Shown piece after piece: positions 32,955 through 44,323 of a stretch of 64,000 bases of DNA. The DNA lies in assembly GCA_014946745.1 (NCBI GenBank), contig JADCRD010000003.1:744001-808000 (forward strand), in the 5' to 3' direction. The notes under the pieces are model-generated. The model searched no databases and had not been told where the DNA came from. It worked only from the letters and a program-made list of their open reading frames with translations. Made by a program: the position numbers and the translations under genes. Origin of the DNA: Lysobacterales bacterium. GTDB taxonomy: Bacteria; Pseudomonadota; Gammaproteobacteria; Xanthomonadales; Xanthomonadaceae. The number at the start of each line of letters is the position of its first letter. The stretch's first letter is position 1.

Positions 32955-34195
32955 AGCCGCGGTCGCTGAAGCGCGTGCTGGGCGTGCAGTGGGCACTGTT
33001 TGGCGGCGCTCTCCTGCTGGGCCTGTGCACCGTCGCGGCGCTGGCGCTGTACGTGCTGGAGGACAGCTTCATCGACGCCCGCCTGCTGGCGGCCGAGCGC
33101 GCGCTGGCGGGCGAGCGCGAGCCCCTGCCACAGGTGCAGCTGTGGCGGCTTGAGGCGTTCCCGGCAGCGAAGCGGGAACGCCTCGCCGCGCTGAAGCCGG
33201 GTGCGCTGCGCGAGTTCCGCTTGGATCAGGATCGTTACGTGCATCTGCGTGCGCTGACCGCCGACGCGCAGGGGCCGCGCTTCCTCGTGTTCAACGCGCA
33301 GGAGGAAATGCGCGTCAGCGAGGCCTTGTGGCGGGCAGCGCCGGTGCTCGCCGTGCTGCTGGTGCTTCTCCTACTGCATGCGGCCTGGCTTGCGCGGCGA
33401 TTCGTTGGCCGCATCGAGGGCGCGGCCTCAGGCCTGCTGGACGCGCTGGAGCGCGAGCCCAGCGCTGCGTCACTGCGCAAGGCGGCGGATACCCAGCCCG
33501 TTGCCGAGTTCCAGCGCTTTGGCCATGCCCTGGCGGATGCGCTGGATGCGCGGCTTGCCGTGCTCAAGCGCGAGGAAGAGACGCTGCGCTTCCTCGCGCA
33601 CGAGCTGCGCACGCCGCTGCAGAGCGCGCGGCTGGCGGTCGAGACCCTGGCGGGTCGAATCGACGGCGTCGCCGAAGCACGGCTGCGTCGAGCCTTGCAG
33701 CGGCTGGAGCGCGCCAGCGCGTCGGTGCTCTGGCTGGGCGAGTCGACACCGGTCGCCGAGGCGCTCGAAGTGGCGCCGATTCTCTCGACGCTCGTCGATG
33801 AGTTCGCGCCGCTTGCTGCAGCGCGGGGCCAGCGCATCGAGATTGGCGGCGACGCGGATGTGCGTTGGGCCTTGCCGCCTGCGGGCATCGAGGCGGTGCT
33901 CGCAAATCTGCTGATCAACGCGATCCAGCACGGCGCGCCGGGCGCGATCGACATCTCGATGGGCGCCAGACGGATCGCGTTCCGAAACGCGACCCGCGAG
34001 GGCGAAAGCCACTCGGGCTTCGGTCTGGGCCTTGAACTTGCGCGTCGGCTGCTGGCGAAGATCGAGTGGACGCTGGAGGCGCGCTTCGATGACCAGAGCG
34101 CCGAATTGATTCTGCGTCCGCTGCCTACGCCCGCGACTGAGGCCTTGGATCCTTCGAGCACGCCACGCGAAATCCGCGCCGGGGCTCTGCCTTGA
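32951..34195 (+). CDS. Sensor histidine kinase
   Basis: A 414-residue inner-membrane kinase. One membrane helix lies near residues 15-35 and another near 130-147 around a short periplasmic sensor of about 95 residues. The phospho-acceptor His is H217 in FLAHELRTPLQSARLAV. The ATPase domain has the N box NLLINAIQHG and the G box HSGFGLGLELARRLL. It is short in the catalytic domain, and the usual DxGxG box is weak (the sequence reads ISMGARRIAFRN). It is cotranscribed with the response regulator through an ATGA overlap. Confidence 0.85.
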   Translation: MKPRSLKRVLGVQWALFGGALLLGLCTVAALALYVLEDSFIDARLLAAERALAGEREPLPQVQLWRLEAFPAAKRERLAALKPGALREFRLDQDRYVHLRALTADAQGPRFLVFNAQEEMRVSEALWRAAPVLAVLLVLLLLHAAWLARRFVGRIEGAASGLLDALEREPSAASLRKAADTQPVAEFQRFGHALADALDARLAVLKREEETLRFLAHELRTPLQSARLAVETLAGRIDGVAEARLRRALQRLERASASVLWLGESTPVAEALEVAPILSTLVDEFAPLAAARGQRIEIGGDADVRWALPPAGIEAVLANLLINAIQHGAPGAIDISMGARRIAFRNATREGESHSGFGLGLELARRLLAKIEWTLEARFDDQSAELILRPLPTPATEALDPSSTPREIRAGALP

Positions 34196-34265
34196 GCTTC
34201 GCTTGAGGCGCGCAGCGCAGCCTTGACCTGCCGCGACTGGCGCGGCTTCCAGCTAAGGATGAGCC

Positions 34266-34877
34266 ATGGACGATGTGCGCACCGGTGTTCTGCCCGGCCT
34301 CGACAGCGGCAGCGAATGGACCCGCTTTCTCGCCCGCACCCTGCGACACCCGCGCATCGTCGGCGCGGTTGCGCCTTCCAGCGCGGCCTTGGCCCGCGCC
34401 ATGCTGCGCGCCGCGGCGCCGCTTGAGGGCCCGGTGCTCGAGCTGGGCGCGGGCACCGGCGTGTTCTCGCGCGCGCTGCTGCAGGCGGGCGTACCGGTAC
34501 AGGCCCTGCACATCGTCGAGCGCCTGCCGGAGTTCGCCGCCGAACTGCGCGCTCGGCTGCCGCAGGTGCGGGTGCTGGAAAGCGATGCCGCTGCACTGCT
34601 GCCGACTCAGTTCGCGGAGCCGCCTGCTCTGGTCGTATCCGGTCTGCCCTTGAGGGCGATGCACGAGACCCAGATCGAGGCCATCCTCAGCGCCGTGCTG
34701 GGCTGCTGCCGACCCGACCTGCGCTTCGTTCAGTTCAGCTACGGTCTGCGCTGTCCAGTGCCTGCGTCGATCCTTGCACGCGTGGGGCTGCGCGCGGAGC
34801 GCCTGCGCTGGGTGCCGCTCAACCTGCCGCCGGCCTGGGTGTGGCGACTGCGGCCGGTGGATCACGCCCGCGACTGA
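34266..34877 (+). CDS. SAM-dependent methyltransferase, phospholipid N-methyltransferase-like
   Basis: A 203-residue protein. RFLARTLRHPRIVGAVAPSS and the SAM motif PVLELGAGTGVFSRALL match the PmtA/rRNA dimethylase-like group. LHIVERLPEFAAELRARLP and a motif IV-like LVVSGLPLRAM follow. In PmtA-type enzymes these residues methylate phosphatidylethanolamine, but the substrate here is not proven. It stands 70 bp after the kinase gene and converges with the ABC-F gene. Confidence 0.7.
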   Translation: MDDVRTGVLPGLDSGSEWTRFLARTLRHPRIVGAVAPSSAALARAMLRAAAPLEGPVLELGAGTGVFSRALLQAGVPVQALHIVERLPEFAAELRARLPQVRVLESDAAALLPTQFAEPPALVVSGLPLRAMHETQIEAILSAVLGCCRPDLRFVQFSYGLRCPVPASILARVGLRAERLRWVPLNLPPAWVWRLRPVDHARD

Positions 34878-34889
34878 CAAACGCAGGCG

Positions 34890-36776
<1,887 letters not shown>

Positions 36777-36814
36777 GGGCTGCAGCGGCTCGCGCGATCG
36801 ACAGGCCAGAAAGA

Positions 36815-36846
36815 ACAAAGGCCGGAACTTGCGTTCCGGCCTTTGT
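36815..36846 (-). terminator. Terminator of tRNA-Asn
   Basis: Arms of 14 bp (ACAAAGGCCGGAAC and its complement) flank TTGC. On the minus strand, after the hairpin, comes TCTTTC, just downstream of the tRNA. The position fits termination of the tRNA transcript ahead of the ABC-F gene. Confidence 0.65.
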
Positions 36847-36852
36847 GAATGA

Positions 36853-36929
36853 TGGCTCCCGAGGCCCGACTCGAACGGGCGACCCTCTGATTAACAGTCA
36901 GATGCTCTAACCGGCTGAGCTACTCGGGA
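36853..36929 (-). tRNA. tRNA-Asn (GUU)
   Basis: The minus strand folds as a cloverleaf of 77 nt including encoded CCA. The acceptor stem TCCCGAG pairs with CTCGGGA, and G is the discriminator base. The D-arm includes GCTCAGCCGGTTAGAGC. The anticodon arm TCTGA-CTGTTAA-TCAGA has anticodon GTT (complement of 36893-36895), and the T-arm reads GCCCGTTCGAGTCGGGC. Anticodon GUU decodes Asn. Confidence 0.95.
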
Positions 36930-36997
36930 ACAGAGCCGCGCATTGTAGTCAGTCCGCGGCCGCGGTCAAGCCCCGTGTGGATGCCGTCGCCCGGCGC

Positions 36998-37540
36998 CTA
37001 TCCACAGCCGCCGCCGATCGTCTCCGGGCTGGCCTGGCGCAGGCGGCCCGTGTTGTTCAGCACCAGCGCGCCGAGCAGGCGGCCGTCCTCGCTGCAGATG
37101 CGCAGGCTCAGGTTGCTGGCGCCGCTGCCGCCGTTGGGACGGAACATCGCCAACGGCCGCTGCGCGCTGCTGTGGATGCGCAGCGCGGGCGAGGGATCCA
37201 GATGCATCCGTTCGACGGCCTCGCCCGCGTCGCGCTGGTCGTTGCGATTGGCGTCGACGAAGACCAGCCAACCGTCGTCCCAGACGCCACCGCTGCGGCA
37301 GCGCTGGCCGTCGGTGGTCGGGCAGATTCCCGCCGGCAGCCCGCGGGTCACGGCCAGGGTGCGGGCCTGATGGAAGCCCGCCATCAGGCCGTGTTGGGTG
37401 GCGACGAAGCGATGTCGTTCCTGCATCTGCTGGACGCTGGGCAGAGCGATGCCGACCAGCACGCTGGCCACAGCCAGGCTCATGAAAAGCTCGATCAGGC
37501 TGAAGCCCCTGACCGAGCGATACGCGAAACCGATACGCAT
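36998..37540 (-). CDS. FimT/GspH-type minor pseudopilin
   Basis: A 180-residue type IV pilin-like protein. The class III leader ends RG with cleavage before FSLIELFMSLAVASVLVG, followed by the hydrophobic alpha-1 helix. The C-terminal part resembles GspH/FimT: FHQARTLAVTRGLPAGIC, DGWLVFVDANRNDQRDAGE, RFRPNG-like MFRPNGGSG and LVLNNTGRLR. FimT-type minor pilins can bind DNA and aid transformation. It is alone here, without the usual pilV/W/X/E genes. A GTAGGAG-type motif lies 100 bp upstream. Confidence 0.8.
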   Translation of the reverse strand: MRIGFAYRSVRGFSLIELFMSLAVASVLVGIALPSVQQMQERHRFVATQHGLMAGFHQARTLAVTRGLPAGICPTTDGQRCRSGGVWDDGWLVFVDANRNDQRDAGEAVERMHLDPSPALRIHSSAQRPLAMFRPNGGSGASNLSLRICSEDGRLLGALVLNNTGRLRQASPETIGGGCG

Positions 37541-37964
37541 AAAGACAGTCCCCCAAGGCGTCGGCGGCGAAGGGCCGCGCTCGACGCCTGAGAGTCTCTG
37601 CAGATCGCCGCGCCGCGAACATCGGAGGCGGCTTCACGCTGGGGTAGGAGTTTTCCTAGGGAAGCTCTGATCTGTCGGAGCTTCGCGCGCGCAGGGGAAG
37701 GCGCGCACGCGGATCGAGCACCTGAGTGCTCTATCCGGCGTAAGCGAGTCGGGACCCGCGCCGGGCTCGCGACGTCTGAACAACTCCCGGGCGCCGTTGT
37801 TCAGTCCTTCCCTAGCCGAGGTGCTCACGCGTCGCCGCTTCCACTCAACTCACGCTGCTGTCAGTACCGTGTCAGCATCCCGGGTCCAGCCTTGCGCGGG
37901 TCGCGTGCAGCGGCGAGCCTCGGCCGATTCCCGATTCCCGATTCCCGATTCCCGCGTAAAGCCC
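37541..37964. other. Intergenic region between the pseudopilin and uvrB
   Basis: It contains a GTAGGAG-type site (GGGGTAGGAG with TTTTCCTAGG, 37641-37660) on the upstream side of the pseudopilin gene. A GATTCCCGATTCCCG run (37922-37956) lies just before uvrB. No gene is supported. Confidence 0.5.
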
Positions 37965-40013
37965 ATGACCCGTCCAGAAGCCGCCAACATTCCGTTCGAG
38001 CTTGTCTCGCCCTACCAGCCTGCGGGCGACCAGCCGCTGGCGATCGCGCGTCTGATCGAGGGCTTCGAGGATGGGCTCGCGCACCAGACCCTGCTGGGCG
38101 TGACCGGCTCGGGCAAGACCTACACCATCGCCAACGTGGTCGCGCAGATCCAGAAGCCGACCCTGGTGCTGGCGCCGAACAAGACGCTCGCGGCCCAGCT
38201 CTACGGCGAGTTCAAGCAGTTCTTCCCGAACAACGCGGTGGAGTACTTCGTCAGCTACTACGACTACTACCAGCCCGAGGCCTACGTCGTTTCCAGCGAC
38301 ACCTTCATCGAGAAGGACAGCTCGATCAACGAGCACATCGAGCAGATGCGCCTGTCGGCGACCAAGGCCCTGCTGGAACGTCGCGATGCGCTGATCGTGG
38401 CCTCCGTGTCGGCGATCTACGGCCTGGGCGACCCCAACGAGTACTTCCAGATGGTGCTGCACATGGTGCGCGGCGAGCGCATCGACCAGCGCGAGCTGAT
38501 CCGGCGCCTGACCGAGCTGCAGTACACCCGCAACGAGTTCGACCTGCGCCGCGGCACCTACCGCGTGCGCGGCGAGGTCATTGATGTGCATCCGGCCGAG
38601 AGCGACAGCGAGGCTGTGCGCATCGAGCTGTTCGATGGCGAGATCGAGCAGATCGCGCTGTTCGACCCGCTGACCGGCGAGGTCCAGCGGCGCATCCCGC
38701 GTTACACCATCTATCCCAAGACCCACTACGTCACCACCCGGCGCACCGTGCTGGAGGCGATGGAGGCGATCAAGGTCGAGCTGGCCGACCGGCTGGAGTG
38801 GTTCTACGCCAACAACAAGCTGCTGGAGGCGCAGCGCCTGCAGCAGCGCACCACCTTCGACCTCGAGATGATGGGTGAGATCGGCTATTGCCAGGGCATC
38901 GAGAACTACTCGCGGCATCTGACCGGGCGCATGCCCGGCGAGGCACCGCCCTGCCTGTTCGACTACCTGCCGCCCGATGCGCTGCTGGTGGTCGACGAAT
39001 CGCATGTCACCGTCCCGCAGATCGGCGGCATGTACAAGGGCGATCGCGCGCGCAAGGAAACGCTGGTGGAGTACGGCTTCCGCCTGCCCAGCGCGCTCGA
39101 CAACCGGCCGCTGAAGTTCGAGGAGTGGGAGCGCCGCGCGCCGCGCAGCATCTTCGTCTCGGCCACACCGGCCAAGTACGAGCTGGAGAAGTCGCAGGGC
39201 AACATCGTCGAGCTGGTGGTGCGGCCGACCGGCCTGATCGATCCGGAGGTCGAAGTGCGGCCGGTGCGCACCCAGGTCGACGACCTTTTGTCGGAGATCC
39301 ACGAGCGCGTCGGCTGGGGCGATCGCGTGCTGGTCACCACCCTGACCAAGCGCATGGCCGAGAACCTCACCGAGTACCTCGGCGAGCACGGGGTCAAGGT
39401 GCGCTACCTGCATGCGGACGTCGACACCGTCGAACGCATGGAGATCATCCGCGACCTGCGGCTCGGCGTGTTCGACGTGCTGGTCGGCATCAACCTCCTG
39501 CGCGAAGGCCTGGACATGCCCGAGGTCTCGCTGGTCGCGATCCTCGATGCCGACAAGGAGGGTTATCTGCGCTCGGCGCCGTCACTGATCCAGACGATTG
39601 GCCGCGCCGCCCGCAACGTGCGCGGCAAGGCCATCCTCTACGCCGACCGGATCACCGGCTCGATGCAGACCGCGATGGGCGAGACCGCGCGCCGCCGCGA
39701 CAAGCAGATCGCCTACAACGCCGAGCACGGCATCACGCCCAAGACCATCGTTTCGCGCATCAACGATGTGATGGAAGGCGCGCGCAGCGAGCCGGCGGAA
39801 TCCAAGAAGGGCCGCGGCCGCACCAGCGCCAGCGAACGCCGCGTGGCCGAGCCGCGCGACGACTACCGGCAGATGAACCCCGACCAGCTCGGTGCCGTGC
39901 TGAAGAAGCTCGAAGCGCAGATGTACAAGCACGCCAAGGATCTGGAGTTCGAGGAGGCCGGCAAGATCCGCGATGAGATCCGCCGCATCAAGGCAGAAGG
40001 GCTGGTGGGGTGA
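37965..40013 (+). CDS. uvrB: Excinuclease ABC subunit B
   Basis: A 682-residue nucleotide-excision-repair helicase. Walker A is [14 protein letters not shown] near residue 45, the beta-hairpin region [12 protein letters not shown] follows, and VVDESHVT is the Walker B/DEAD-like motif. The helicase motifs [20 protein letters not shown] and QTIGRAARN complete the motor. The C-terminal UVR domain, [20 protein letters not shown], binds UvrC. ATG 37965 follows a GATTCCCG repeat; the sequence upstream is not protein-like. The stop touches a 77-bp repeat array. Confidence 0.95.
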   Translation: MTRPEAANIPFELVSPYQPAGDQPLAIARLIEGFEDGLAHQTLLGVTGSGKTYTIANVVAQIQKPTLVLAPNKTLAAQLYGEFKQFFPNNAVEYFVSYYDYYQPEAYVVSSDTFIEKDSSINEHIEQMRLSATKALLERRDALIVASVSAIYGLGDPNEYFQMVLHMVRGERIDQRELIRRLTELQYTRNEFDLRRGTYRVRGEVIDVHPAESDSEAVRIELFDGEIEQIALFDPLTGEVQRRIPRYTIYPKTHYVTTRRTVLEAMEAIKVELADRLEWFYANNKLLEAQRLQQRTTFDLEMMGEIGYCQGIENYSRHLTGRMPGEAPPCLFDYLPPDALLVVDESHVTVPQIGGMYKGDRARKETLVEYGFRLPSALDNRPLKFEEWERRAPRSIFVSATPAKYELEKSQGNIVELVVRPTGLIDPEVEVRPVRTQVDDLLSEIHERVGWGDRVLVTTLTKRMAENLTEYLGEHGVKVRYLHADVDTVERMEIIRDLRLGVFDVLVGINLLREGLDMPEVSLVAILDADKEGYLRSAPSLIQTIGRAARNVRGKAILYADRITGSMQTAMGETARRRDKQIAYNAEHGITPKTIVSRINDVMEGARSEPAESKKGRGRTSASERRVAEPRDDYRQMNPDQLGAVLKKLEAQMYKHAKDLEFEEAGKIRDEIRRIKAEGLVG

Positions 40014-40321
40014 GACGGCGCGTTTGCGCGGCATGCCGCGCGCGCCGTCGAACGCCCGAGCGCTGCGCGCGAGGGCCGGGGCCGGAGGCAGACGGCGCGT
40101 TTGCGCGGCATGCCGCGCGCGCCGTCGAACGCCCGAGCGCTATGCGCGAGGGCCGGGGCCGAAGGCAGACGGCGCGTTTGCGGGGCATGCCGCGCGCGCC
40201 GTCGAACGCCCGAGCGCTGTGCGCGAGGGCCGGGGCCGGAGGCAGACGGCGCGCTTGCGCGGCATGCCGCGCGCGCCGTCGAACGCCCGAGCGCTATGCG
40301 CGAGGGCCGGGGCCGGAGGCG
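40014..40321. repeat. Four tandem 77-bp palindromic repeats after uvrB
   Basis: Unit starts (GACGGCG) are at 40014, 40091, 40168 and 40245, exactly 77 bp apart, with a few differences per copy. Each unit starts with a palindromic block: outer arms GACGGCGCG and CGCGCCGTC around GCGCGGC-AT-GCCGCGC. A GC-rich tail ending GGGCCGGGGCC follows. The array begins at the base after the uvrB stop. An inverted relative lies at 56612-56919. Confidence 0.9.
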
Positions 40322-40375
40322 GTCGCTGCGCCGCCGCAACCGCGCGCTGCCCGGCAGCGGCCATTCGTCTGCGAA

Positions 40376-40570
40376 CTGCATAGGGTGGGTCTTGACCCAC
40401 CGGCGAAGCGTCCGGGTCTGGCGACGCCGATCGAAGTCCTTGGCCGCGAGATGCGACGTCCACCTCGGGGGGCGCCGGCGATGCGCTTGCCGCAGCGCAT
40501 CCGTACGCCCTGCGAAGGCGGGGCGCGCGGCGTGTGTGAAGTATCGGTGGGTCAAGACCCACCCTATGGA
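40376..40570. repeat. Inverted pair of GGGTGGGTC hairpin repeats
   Basis: GGGTGGGTCTTGACCC near 40385 and the complement GGGTCAAGACCCACCC near 40550 lie about 160 bp apart in opposite orientation. Each is itself a hairpin. No gene lies between them. Confidence 0.7.
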
Positions 40571-40599
40571 GCCTCGTGGCTTCCCGCGCACGCGCTGCG

Positions 40600-41604
40600 C
40601 TACGCGTGGAACCCGTCGATCTCCACCGCCAACTCGCGGCGGCAGATATCGCCCTGCAGGATCAGGCGCGGCACGTCGGCGGGCAGCAGGCGCGCCAGCG
40701 CGGCCTGCAGCTCCGGCAGCGCGCTGGCGTCGCGCAGATAGACCTTGAGCAGGCTGTGCGCGCCGAACCCGGGCGCAATCCGCGCATCGGCGGCGCGCGC
40801 CGCACCCAGCAGGCTGTCGAAGTTGTCGAAGGTCTCGCGCAGCTGGGCCACCACCGAGTCGTGGTGCAGGCTGGCGTGTCCGACCACCGCCGCCGTGCCG
40901 GACAGCAGCAGCGGCAAGGCATCGGCGGCGTCGGCGCGCATCGCGCGGGCAAAGCTGGGCGCGCGCGGGCCGTAGCTGCGCGGATAGCGGTAGGCCGGCA
41001 CCTGGCGCGGGTTCTCCACCGCCGAGCCCGGGCGCGTGGAGCTCAGCCAGTAGATCTGCAGCAGGCGCGTGCCTTCGCGGTGGCCGATCGCGGTGGCCGC
41101 CGGCAGCGCGGCGTCGGGGATGTCCAGCGCCTCGGCGCGACCGACGCAGAACTGCCGGTAGCGCTCGGCGTCACCTTCGCCTTCGACGATGGCGTCGAGG
41201 TAGTTCCACAGGCGCAGCAGATGCGGGTGCGCGGCGCTGTGGCGATGCCCTGCGAGCAGTCGATACGCCTGTTCGGCAGTGGCGGCCGGGCCGGCCCCGT
41301 CCTCGTTGAGCTGCAGCGTGCCGAAGCACAGCGAGGCGCATCTGCCGCCGCCGATGTGCCCCTCCCGCCAAGGCTCCACCGCTTCGCTGCAGGTCCAGAC
41401 CTCGTAGGTGTCAGCGCCCTCGGCTTCCAGCGGCTGCAGCGGTACGCGCAGGTAGCGCGGATCGTCGAGCCTTTCCGCTGCAGCGGCACCGAAGCCGAAC
41501 AGCGCCAGCGTGCGCGGGCCGAGCAGGCTGCGCGGATCGCGCGAGTGCACGTAGCTGGGCGTCAAGGCGAAGGCCGGTGGCGTCAGTCGCGGTTGCGCGC
41601 TCAT
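40600..41604 (-). CDS. xanB2: XanB2-type chorismatase (FkbO/Hyg5 family)
   Basis: A 334-residue enzyme that hydrolyses chorismate to pyruvate and 3-/4-hydroxybenzoate, the starter for xanthomonadin and a ubiquinone precursor in Xanthomonas. Family marks are YEVWTCSEAVEPWREG, GGGRCASLCFGTLQLNE, LLRLWNYLDAI and the YjgF-like C-terminus VYLRDASALPELQAALARLL. Its length equals XanB2. Its ATG overlaps the stop of the upstream flavoprotein gene (41601), so the two are cotranscribed away from the ACP operon. Confidence 0.85.
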   Translation of the reverse strand: MSAQPRLTPPAFALTPSYVHSRDPRSLLGPRTLALFGFGAAAAERLDDPRYLRVPLQPLEAEGADTYEVWTCSEAVEPWREGHIGGGRCASLCFGTLQLNEDGAGPAATAEQAYRLLAGHRHSAAHPHLLRLWNYLDAIVEGEGDAERYRQFCVGRAEALDIPDAALPAATAIGHREGTRLLQIYWLSSTRPGSAVENPRQVPAYRYPRSYGPRAPSFARAMRADAADALPLLLSGTAAVVGHASLHHDSVVAQLRETFDNFDSLLGAARAADARIAPGFGAHSLLKVYLRDASALPELQAALARLLPADVPRLILQGDICRRELAVEIDGFHA

Positions 41605-42908
41605 GCGGCCTCCTTGCGCGCCGAGCCCGACAGCGTCGGCGCACGGCGCTCGCCGCGCAGCTTCTGCAGCAGGGCGGTGCAGGCGTAGATGACGCGGAAC
41701 GCGCGCAGGCGCTTCAGCACGGCGCGGTCGTCGAACACGTTGCCGGCCAGCATGGCGATCACCGCCTGCTCGATCTGCCAGGCATTGCGCGGGTGCTGGA
41801 ACAGCTCGCGCATCACCGGCGTGGTGAAGCGCTCGATGAACCAGCTGAACACGCCGATGCCGGCGTCGATACGCTGGTGGTAAGCCTTCTGCAGCGCGGC
41901 CTCGCGGGCCGGTTCGCGCAGCACGGCGTCGACCAGCGCGGCCGCGCGCTCGGCGCCGTGCATGGCGAGGAACACGCCCGACGAAAAGATCGGATCGACG
42001 AAGGCATAGGCGTCGCCGGCCATCACCCAGCCCGGCCCGGCGATGCGCCCGCAGGCATAGCTGTAGTTGCCGGTGGCTTCAGGTTCCGACGCGCGCTCGG
42101 CGCCCTGCATGCGGCGCGCGGCGTCGGGGTGCTTCAGGATCGTGTCCAGCAGAAATTGATCCAGCGGCCCGCGCCGCGTCTTGAGGTACTCGGGCGAGCA
42201 GACCGCGCCGATGCTCATCACGTCCTCGGGCAGCGGGATCATCCACATCCAGCCGCTCGGCAGGCGATAGATCGTGATGTTGCCGGCGGCCGCGCCCGGC
42301 TGCCGGGCAACGCCGCGGTAGTGCGCGTACACGGCCGCCGAGCGGTGCCGCGGGTTCGCCCGCTTCAGATCGAACTGCCTGCCGAGCAGGGTGTCGCGAC
42401 CCGAGGCATCGACCACGTAGCGCGCTTCCAGGCTGCGCTCGCTGCCGTCGAGACGCAGGCGCAGGCGCGAGCGCCCGGACTCAAGATGCTCGATGCCCAG
42501 CACTTCGACGCCCTCGCGCGCCTCGGCGCCGGCTGCCGCCGCGTTGGCGAACAGCAGCTGGTCGAACTGGTCGCGGCGCACCTGGAAGGCGTGGTCGGGG
42601 ACATCGCCGAGCGCGCGATGGAAGTCGAAGGTGCTGTAGCCGCCGATGTCGGCCGGAAAATCCGCTGCCGGCTTGCGCACGCCGATCGCCTCGACCTCGG
42701 CCAGCACGCCCAGGCGTTCGAGAATCGGCAGGTTCATTGGCAGCAGGCTTTCACCGATGTGGAAGCGCGGGTGACGGGCTTTCTCGAACAGGCCCACGCG
42801 CCAGCCGGCCCGCGCTAGCAGGGTGGCCGCCGTGCTGCCCGCGGGGCCACCGCCGATCACTGCGACGTCGAGGTGTTCAGGGAGGTCGCGTGCGGCGCTG
42901 GAACTCAT
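41601..42908 (-). CDS. FAD-dependent, tryptophan-halogenase-like oxidoreductase
   Basis: A 435-residue flavoprotein. The FAD Rossmann motif is DVAVIGGGPAGSTAA (GGGPAG at 19-24), then HIGESLLPMNLPILERLG, GVRKPAADF with a candidate catalytic Lys, and GWMWMIP at 219-225, which is the WxWxIP motif of flavin halogenases. AGDAYAFVDPIFSSGVFLA is the second FAD site. Homologues sit in aryl-polyene and dialkylresorcinol clusters. Halogenation or hydroxylation of the aryl head is plausible. It is divergent from the ACP gene with 151 bp between. Confidence 0.8.
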   Translation of the reverse strand: MSSSAARDLPEHLDVAVIGGGPAGSTAATLLARAGWRVGLFEKARHPRFHIGESLLPMNLPILERLGVLAEVEAIGVRKPAADFPADIGGYSTFDFHRALGDVPDHAFQVRRDQFDQLLFANAAAAGAEAREGVEVLGIEHLESGRSRLRLRLDGSERSLEARYVVDASGRDTLLGRQFDLKRANPRHRSAAVYAHYRGVARQPGAAAGNITIYRLPSGWMWMIPLPEDVMSIGAVCSPEYLKTRRGPLDQFLLDTILKHPDAARRMQGAERASEPEATGNYSYACGRIAGPGWVMAGDAYAFVDPIFSSGVFLAMHGAERAAALVDAVLREPAREAALQKAYHQRIDAGIGVFSWFIERFTTPVMRELFQHPRNAWQIEQAVIAMLAGNVFDDRAVLKRLRAFRVIYACTALLQKLRGERRAPTLSGSARKEAA

Positions 42909-42964
42909 GCGGACATCGTGGGGCGAAAGGGCGCCAGCAGGGCGGGCGAAAGTGGCGTGAATGA

Positions 42965-42974
42965 TACACTCCGC
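42965..42974 (+). promoter_or_regulatory. Candidate -10 of the ACP operon with downstream CCGC
   Basis: TACACT (42965-42970) followed by CCGC lies in the divergent space between the flavoprotein and the ACP gene. No clear -35 is seen. Confidence 0.3.
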
Positions 42975-43059
42975 GCCCGCCCGAGGCCGGCTGCGACGTG
43001 CTGCCCCTCGATTACGTAAAGACGGGCACGCACAGCGCAGGCCCAAGGATGCACGCCCC

Positions 43060-43329
43060 ATGTCGAACCAGTCGCCCGCCGAGCGCGAGCTCGCCGAACT
43101 CCTGATCGAAGCCCTGAACCTTGAGGATATCGAGGCTGCATCGATCGACCCTGCCGCGCCGCTGTTCGGCGACGGCCTCGGCCTCGACTCGATCGACGCG
43201 CTCGAACTCGCGCTGGCGATCTCGAAGAAGTACGGCTTCCAGCTGCGTTCGGACAACGCCGACAACCGCCGCATCTTCGGCTCGCTGGGCGCGCTGTCGG
43301 CTCACGTGCAAGAGCACCGCACGGTGTGA
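43060..43329 (+). CDS. Acyl carrier protein of the aryl-polyene cluster
   Basis: An acyl carrier protein of 89 residues. The phosphopantetheine Ser is S44 in GLGLDSIDALEL. The flanking helices, LAELLIEALNLEDIEAASID and LALAISKKYGFQL, are typical. It would carry the hydroxybenzoyl starter and the growing polyene. ATG 43060 is used as the sequence before it is not ACP-like. It overlaps the next gene by GTGA, the first link of a tightly coupled seven-gene run to 48843. Confidence 0.9.
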   Translation: MSNQSPAERELAELLIEALNLEDIEAASIDPAAPLFGDGLGLDSIDALELALAISKKYGFQLRSDNADNRRIFGSLGALSAHVQEHRTV

Positions 43330-44021
43330 GCCGTCTGCTGCCGATCGCACTCGCGCTGGCGTTTCCCCTGCTGGCGCATGCCTCGGCGGTGACCGCCTCG
43401 CTGCAACTCGCCACGGCGGCCGTCGCCTGCCTGCTGATCCTCGTCTGCCTGCCGCTGCGAGCGAAGCCCGCGCTGGCGCTCGCCCTTTTTGCGGCGGGCG
43501 CGGCCGTGCTTGCGCTGCTGTACGCGAGTGGGCATGCACATCTGCCGCTGATGCTGCCGCCGGTGCTGTTCAACCTCGCTATCGGCCTGTACTTCGCGCG
43601 CAGCCTTGCCCCGGGCCGTATGCCGCTGATCGAGCGCATCGTGCGGGCTCTGAATGATGGCCAGGTGCACGATCCCGCCGTGCCGGCCTACGCGCGTGCG
43701 TGGACGCGGGCCTGGGCCTGGATCCTGCTGGGCCTGGCCGCGGTGAACGCGGTGCTGGGCCTGCTCGCCGAGCCCAAGGGCCTCCTGCTCAGCCTCGGTG
43801 TCGCTCCGCCGCTGACCGTGCCCTTGGCGCTGTGGTCGCTGTTCGCCAACCTGCTCAACTACCTGATCGTGGCCCTCGTCTTTGTCGGTGAGTACGCCTA
43901 TCGCAGCCGGCGTTTCCCGCACAGCGACTACGGCGGGTTTCTCGGCTTCATGAAGCGCGTGGGCCGGCTCGGGCCCGCGTTCTGGCGCGGCAGCGATGCC
44001 GCTGCGGGCTCGAACGGATGA
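43326..44021 (+). CDS. Membrane protein of the aryl-polyene cluster (COG4648-like)
   Basis: A 231-residue protein with about seven hydrophobic segments, for example LLPIALALAFPLLAHASAV and LAVNAVLGLLAEPKG-type helices. EYAYRSRRFPHSDYGGFLGF is a conserved C-terminal block in the family that sits beside the aryl-polyene ACP. The role is unknown; it may assemble the pathway at the inner membrane. The GTG start overlaps the ACP stop and the stop overlaps the next ATG. Confidence 0.75.
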   Translation: MSRLLPIALALAFPLLAHASAVTASLQLATAAVACLLILVCLPLRAKPALALALFAAGAAVLALLYASGHAHLPLMLPPVLFNLAIGLYFARSLAPGRMPLIERIVRALNDGQVHDPAVPAYARAWTRAWAWILLGLAAVNAVLGLLAEPKGLLLSLGVAPPLTVPLALWSLFANLLNYLIVALVFVGEYAYRSRRFPHSDYGGFLGFMKRVGRLGPAFWRGSDAAAGSNG

Positions 44022-44323
44022 GCGGCTTCCGCATTGCTGCAGAGCATCCGTGTCTGCCCGGCCACTTCCCCGGCCAGCCGGTGGTGCCTGGCGTGGTCGT
44101 GCTCGATGAAGTGCTGGCGCTGACACGGGCGCAGTTCGGCACGCGCGCGCTGCTGCGGCTGCCGCAGGTGAAGTTCGCAGCGCCCCTGCTGCCCGAGCAG
44201 GACGCGACGGTCGAGTTCGAGCCGCGCGGCGAGCGTCTGCGCTTCCGCGTGCTGCGCGGCGAGGATGTCATCGCCAGCGGCGAGCTGGTGTTCGCGGATC
44301 CCGTGTCCGTCTATCCGCCATGA
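44018..44323 (+). CDS. FabA/FabZ-like hotdog dehydratase (short)
   Basis: A protein of 101 residues. HPCLPGHFPGQPVVPGVVVLD is the FabA/FabZ active-site region, with His in HFPGxPVVPG. Its length is that of a single hotdog domain without the N-terminal helix. It would dehydrate 3-hydroxyacyl-ACP during polyene chain growth, working with the second dehydratase at 48403. It overlaps both neighbours by a few bases. Confidence 0.8.
   Translation: MSGFRIAAEHPCLPGHFPGQPVVPGVVVLDEVLALTRAQFGTRALLRLPQVKFAAPLLPEQDATVEFEPRGERLRFRVLRGEDVIASGELVFADPVSVYPP

Noticed and set aside
36998-37540. A complete type IV minor pilin operon
   Set aside because: Only one pseudopilin gene is present; the neighbours are tRNA-Asn and uvrB.
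37872-39413. A 513-codon minus-strand frame opposite uvrB
   Set aside because: Pure antisense of a conserved housekeeping gene.
40014-40321. CRISPR array or repeat-protein gene in the 77-bp arrays (also at 56612-56919)
   Set aside because: The units are nearly identical over their full length, so there are no unique spacers; the translated frames are only GC-rich repeats.
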